DNA from: Lewinellaceae bacterium
Lineage (GTDB): Bacteria > Bacteroidota > Bacteroidia > Chitinophagales > Saprospiraceae
Assembly: GCA_016712415.1 (NCBI GenBank)
Contig: JADJRC010000004.1
Location: forward strand, 169,983 to 233,982
DNA length: 64,000 nucleotides
Direction of reading: 5' to 3'
The notes under the pieces are model-generated. The model was not told the origin of the DNA. It saw only the letters and a list, made by a program, of their open reading frames with translations, and made no database searches. Below, one piece after another: positions 59,301-64,000 of the stretch. How positions within the stretch are numbered: position 1 is the stretch's first letter; each line of letters begins with the position of its first letter. The position numbers and the translations under genes are program-made.

Positions 59301-62300
59301 TACACCTTGACGATCAAGGACGCGGGAACAGACGATGCGCAGGACAGCGACGCGGACAACGCGAACCTGATGAGCGACGCGACGGACTTCCTGAACAGTG
59401 GAGAAGAAGACCTGACGCTTGACGCCGGTTTCTTCGTGAAAGCCAAGGTGGGAGATTTCGTGTGGGAAGACCTGAACGGCAACGGTATACAGGACGGCGG
59501 CGAGCCGGGTATTCAAGGCGTGCTGATTATGCTTAAGGGTACAGATAACCAAGGCAATCCCGTTACTTTAATAACCTCAACGGACAACACAGGCATGTAC
59601 ATGTTCGGCGACCTGGTACCGGGAACATATCAAATTACATTTGGTACACCCGGCGGCTACGAACCGACGCCATTCGACCAGGGTAACGACGATTCTACGG
59701 ACAGCGACGCAGGCCCGATGGGCTTGACACCGGTATTCACAGTGGTGAGCGGCGACACGATTCCAACTTTCGACGCGGGCTTCTACCAGCCTGCGGAGAT
59801 AGGCAACTACGTATGGGAAGACACGAACGCCGACGGTATTCAAAACGACGGCCCGACGGGTATTGCAGGCGTAGAAGTAATCCTGAGCGGCACAGACGGC
59901 GCGGGCAACGTGGTGAACCAGTCGACGACAACGGACGGCACGGGTTTCTACCTGTTCCCCGACCTGGCCCCCGGCTCCTACAAACTGACGTTCGTAACGC
60001 CTGTAGGCGGCTACGTACCGACGACGACAGACGACCCGGATGCGAACCCGAATGATTCGGACGACTCGGATGCGAACCCTGCGATGGGCGGCATGACGAC
60101 CTACGAAGTGCTGACTTCCGGGGAATCGAACGCGTATTACGACGCTGGCTACTATATCCCGGCTTCAATCGGCAATTTTGTTTGGTTAGATGAAGACGCC
60201 GACGGCGAACAGGATGGCAGCGAGCCAGGCCTGCAAGGGGTGGAAGTGACCCTAACGGGCACAGACGGCCAGGGCAACCCGGTCAACCTGACGACGACAA
60301 CAGATATCGACGGTTCCTACCTGTTCGATAACCCTGGTCCCCGGCGATTATAAATTGACCTTTGCAACGCCTTCCGGCTTGGTTACCTCACCGGTTAACC
60401 AGGCGGGTGGCGACGATACCCAGGACTCCGATGCTGACCCGACCATGGGCGGCATGACAGCCGTAGAAACCCTGACTTCAGGCGAAAATAACGAAGACTA
60501 CGACGCTGGTTACTATGCAGGCGTACAAGTAGGCGACTACGTATGGCTGGATGAAAACGCCAACGGCGTACAGGAAGCCGGCGAACCCGGCATCGAAAAC
60601 GTGGAAGTAAAACTGCTGGACGGATCGAACAATCCGGTAACGACGGATGCCAACGGCAACGCCATCGTCAACCAGTTCACGGACGCGAACGGCTACTATC
60701 TATTCCCGAATCTGGTACCGGGTGTTTACAAAGTAATGTTCATCAACCCGGATGCGGCGAAGTACACCTTGACGATCAAGGACGCGGGAACAGACGATGC
60801 GCAGGACAGCGACGCGGACAACGCGAACCTGATGAGCGACGCGACGGACTTCCTGAACAGTGGAGAAGAAGACCTGACGCTTGACGCCGGTTTCTTCGTG
60901 AAAGCCAAGGTGGGAGATTTCGTGTGGGAAGACCTGAACGGCAACGGTATACAGGACGGCGGCGAGCCGGGCATTGAAAATGCACCAGTAACCCTGACCG
61001 GTACCGATAACCAGGGCAACCCGGTTAACCTGAGCACTACCACAGACAACACAGGCATGTACATGTTCGGCGACCTGGTACCGGGAACATATCAAATTAC
61101 ATTTGGTACACCCGGCGGCTACGAACCGACGCCATTCGACCAGGGTAACGACGATTCTACGGACAGCGACGCAGGCCCGATGGGCTTGACACCGGTATTC
61201 ACAGTGGTGAGCGGCGACACGATTCCAACTTTCGACGCAGGCTTCTTTGAGCCGGCCGAAATTGGTAACTACGTATGGGAAGACACGAACGCCGACGGTA
61301 TTCAAAACGACGGCCCGACGGGTATTGCAGGCGTAGAAGTAATCCTGAGCGGCACAGACGGCGCGGGCAACGTGGTGAACCAGTCGACGACAACGGACGG
61401 CACGGGTTTCTACCTGTTCCCCGACCTGGCCCCCTGCTCCTACAAACTGACGTTCGTAACGCCGGTGGGCGGCTACGTACCGACGACGGCAGACGACCCG
61501 GATGCGAACCCGAATGATTCGGACGACTCGGACGCCAACCCTGCAATGGGCGGCATGACGACCCACGAAGTGCTGACTTCCGGGGAATCGAACCCGGATT
61601 ACGACGCAGGCTACTATATCCCGGCGTCGATAGGCAACTATGTCTGGGAAGATGAAGACGCCGACGGCGTTCAGGATGCCGGCGAACCGGGTATCGGCCA
61701 GGTGACAGTAACCCTGACAGGCACAGATGGCCAGGGCAATCCCGTTAATCAGACGACGATGACGGATGTCGATGGTTATTATATTTTGATAACCTGGTGC
61801 CAGGCGACCAAACTCGACATTTACTACTCCGACGAGTGGTACGGCAACCTATACGTTGACATACCTTGACCAGGGTGGCGACGACGCTGAAGACAGCGAT
61901 GCTGACCCGAACAACGGCAACATGACGGTATTCGAAACCCTTACTTCGGGCGAACACAACCCGAATTACGATGCCGGTTACTACGAGTGCCCGAAAATTT
62001 ACGTTCTCGATCTTCCGATTGACACGGTATGCCCGGGCTCTGTTGTTGGCGCTATCCACATCATCACCGACCCGGAAGCGGCCAACATCAGCTGGACGGG
62101 TGGTGAGGAAATCGGACTGGTCGACGGTTCTATAAGCGATCATATTACTGATATCCCGGCCTTTGTGGCAAAAAAAGTCAACAAAAAAGTGACCGTTACG
62201 GTGACTGCGACTTGGGTGATTGCATTGTTCAGGAATCGTTCATGATTACGGTTTGGGACGAAACCCCGCCGTATTTCGAGAACTGCCCCTCTGACATCAC

Positions 62301-64000
62301 GCTGAACAACGACCCTGGCAAATGCGGCGCTGCGGTATTCTGGCTCGATCCGGTTGCGGAAGACAACTGCAACATGGAGACGGTCGTACAGAGCGGCGGC
62401 CTGGCCCCGGTTCGTACTTCTCGATCAATAACTCCCCGCACGAGATCGAATACACAGCAATCGACTGCATGGGCAATGAAACGACCTGTACGTTCACGGT
62501 AACTATTCAGGATCGTGAGAAACCGGATATTGAATGCCCCGGGCCCGGTATATGTTGAAACAAATGAGGACTGTTCGCACCACGTACTGGGCAAACACCT
62601 GGACGCTACGGTGACGGATAACCGCCAGTCCACCGTAACCCTTGATAACAATTACAACGATTCCTACACCCTCTGCAATGAGGTGTTTGAAAAAGGTGAC
62701 GCAGGTGACGGGGCTTGCCACAGACGGCAACGGTAATACGGCTATTTGTACCGTGATCGTGATCGTGGTCGACGACGACGCACCGAAGGTGCAGGAGTGT
62801 CCGCAGGCGCATATCACGCTCGATAACGAAGCGGGCCTTTGCGGCGCGGATTACGACTACACGGTGTTGTTTACGGACAACTGCGAGGGCGACAACCTGA
62901 TCGACGATGCGCAACTGGTACAGGGCCTGCCCTCAGGCAGCACCTTCCCGGTCGGCACGACGGCTGTTGAATGGTGGTACTTCGACGAGGCCGGCAACGG
63001 CCCGGCGGTATGCGCGTTCAACGTAACGGTTAAAGACGTTGAAGACCCTTCAATCGAGTGCGTTTCCTCAAATATCGTGGTAGATATTGACGGCACGTTA
63101 AGCGGCGGGGGTGGAAGCGAACCCGCAGATCATCAGTTACGGTCCCTGCGGCGTGACGTTGCAATACGACGCTCCGCCTGCTTATGACAACTGCACGGGT
63201 GTCATCGTGACGCTGCAAAGCGGCCTGGGCTCCGGTCGAACTACTTTGCCTATGGCGGACTGTACACAGAAACGTACAACGCGTACGACGCAGATGGGAA
63301 TGTGGCGACTTGTTCGTTCACCATCGAAGTGAAAGACCCTGTGACGCCCTCGATCACCTGCCCTGCGGATATGACGGTAGATAACGACGCCGGCGAATGT
63401 TCGGCGACGGTGAACTATGCCTTCCCGTACTTCGACGACAACTGTCCGGGCTACAGCCTGTCGCAGTTGAGCGGCCCGAACAGCGGCGAGCCGTTTGTGG
63501 TGGGCACGACGACGGTTGAGTTTGTCGTAACAGATGATACAGGCAACACGACGGGCTGTGCGTTCACGGTGACGGTAGAAGATAAAGAACAGCTGTTATT
63601 ACGAACTGCCCTGCAGCACGTGTGGTGAATACGGATACAAACGGAGCAGGCGACTGCTCTGGCTCGATTCCGGACCTGGTAGCAGAAGTGGTAGCGACGG
63701 ATAAATGCGCGGTGTCAGCCCCAGCGCAGAGCCCCGTGGCGGGCACGGCATTTGGTGCTGCCAACGGCGATATGACGTTTGTCACGCTGACAGTCACGGA
63801 ACATCCATGGCAACACACAGACATGCAAGACGAAGTTGACGCTGCACGACAACGAAGCCCTCGATCGACTGCAATGTAACGACGGCTTTTAACAACACAG
63901 CAGGCCCGTGCGGCCACCCTGGTGGAGTCGGCCGACAATGTCAACCCGGCATTCACAGACAACTGTGCCGGCGCAAAACGCACGCACGACACCTGTCGGC
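47353..64000 (+). CDS. Giant multidomain surface protein (SdrD-B, GEVED, SprB, HYR), frame breaks, runs off window
   Basis: Starts at ATG 47353 with a signal-like segment (GIFSLACLVSAGTVFGAG) and continues past the window end; about 5,500 codons are visible. Order: SdrD-B-like domain (residues 72-175); a 460-residue region probably folding as a propeller (NLKDRSLYIIPLG, VYIGFVGNGTPLVGFVYAY); an SdrD-B domain; eight GEVED domains; six SprB repeats; 18 SdrD-B-like domains; HYR domains. Frame breaks: a 2-base loss at 56725-56727; one extra C at 57416-57419; one extra C at 60332-60334; several between 61770 and 61860; then roughly every 100-300 bases to the end (about 62200, 62410, 62545, 62690, 63107, 63230, 63590, 63825). 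Such proteins act as adhesins or gliding surface proteins. Whether a T9SS sorting domain follows is outside the window. Confidence 0.85.
49735..53946 (+). repeat. Eight tandem GEVED domains in the giant protein
   Basis: Each unit starts D-(F/Y/W)-GDLPD and ends with DGEVEDY(M/L/I)VQ, about 175 residues. Shared internal motifs are YGFIDWNKDGDF and LGARFRLST. Units begin near 49735, 50265, 50790, 51323, 51853, 52373, 52891 and 53422. They are clearly diverged from each other at DNA level, unlike the SdrD-B block, so they are older duplications. The family (PF20009) is found in bacterial surface proteins; repeated Asp-rich turns suggest calcium binding. Confidence 0.85.
53947..55410 (+). repeat. 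Six SprB-type repeats in the giant protein
   Basis: Units of about 80 residues with C-x-G-x-x-D-G-(S/A)-I near the start, then a TYDWSNDGP core and YTVTVTD-x-x-GC at the end. This is the repeat of the Flavobacterium gliding adhesin SprB (PF13573). Four units contain the insert PDDD. The adhesin similarity supports a surface or gliding role, by inference. Confidence 0.85.
55777..61985 (+). repeat. 487-residue super-repeat of four SdrD-B-like domains, four copies and a partial fifth
   Basis: Copies start at 55777, 57236, 58698, 60159 and 61621 (spacing 1459, 1462, 1461, 1462; true period 1461 bases after removing indels). Each copy holds four Ig-like SdrD-B domains in the order PASIGN(Y/F)VW, VGDYVWLDENANG, VKAKVGDFVWEDLNGNG, PAEIGNYVWEDTNADG. 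Copies two to four are almost identical over long stretches. The first copy is diverged in its first two domains; the fifth diverges after one domain. Asp/Asn-rich loops (DxNxDGxQ) suggest calcium sites. Confidence 0.9.
62240..64000 (+). repeat. HYR domain block, heavily frame-broken
   Basis: HYR (hyalin) domains are recognisable in successive frames: TPPYFENCPSDITLNNDPG with VAEDNC; DDAPKVQECPQAHITLDN with LFTDNCEGD; TPSITCPADMTVDNDAGE with FPYFDDNCPG and TVEFVVTDDTGNT. Each is 80-90 residues and starts with a C-P pair. Frame changes within and between them show the original gene was continuous. Confidence 0.8.

Noticed and set aside
56720..61869. Separate genes starting at 56720, 57432 and 60355
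   Set aside because: They are continuations of the giant gene after 1-2 base indels; they lack signal peptides and begin mid-domain.
55777..61985. Regularly spaced identical repeats considered as a possible CRISPR-like array
   Set aside because: The period is 1,461 bases, fully coding, with no short repeats separated by unique spacers and no cas genes. There is no CRISPR array in the window.

Overview
The window looks like Bacteroidota, most likely the Saprospiria (Lewinella/Haliscomenobacter-like). Evidence: promoters carry the Bacteroidetes -7 box TAnnTTTG; one giant secreted protein ends in a type IX secretion (T9SS) sorting domain; and GLPGLI, Omp28, DUF6029, GEVED, SprB-type, SdrD-B-like and HYR families are all present. 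No species can be named from sequence alone.

Layout. 1-4.1 kb: a conserved ATP-grasp-like protein cut by the window edge, rsmE, and a convergent prc protease. 4.6-12.5 kb: an exopolysaccharide export and assembly cluster on the + strand (Wzc/Wzz-like co-polymerase, Wzx-like flippase, glycosyltransferase, small membrane protein, O-antigen-ligase/polymerase-like protein, half-length TolC-like protein), closed by rfbC on the - strand. 12.8-15.7 kb: a FadL/OmpP1-like barrel lacking its N-terminus and a low-complexity secreted protein. 16-18.7 kb: proS, two tRNA-Ser genes, a membrane protein and dgkA. 18.9-23.9 kb: a T9SS-secreted protein made of 16 cysteine-rich repeats. 24.0-25.5 kb: a group II intron whose reverse-transcriptase core is replaced by 566 nt without a single T. 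25.5-41 kb: a beta-helix/PA14 protein, a UvrD helicase, a four-gene minus-strand run (GLPGLI, DUF6029, Omp28 and a TIR/deoxyribosyltransferase-like protein), a histidine kinase, a PLP enzyme, a GH3-family protein and unknowns. 41.2-45.8 kb: a TPR histidine kinase facing a NarL-type regulator, then a helical unknown. 47.4 kb to the end: a giant surface protein (about 5,500 codons in the window, running off the edge) with 8 GEVED, 6 SprB and at least 18 SdrD-B-like domains, then HYR domains. Its SdrD-B part is built from a nearly identical 1,461-bp (487-residue) super-repeat.

Many genes are broken by 1-2 base indels, often in homopolymers and sometimes in mutually compensating pairs. This points mainly to uncorrected sequencing error, so I report such genes as single joined CDSs and give the break positions. 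Short palindromic repeats of several families occupy the intergenic gaps.
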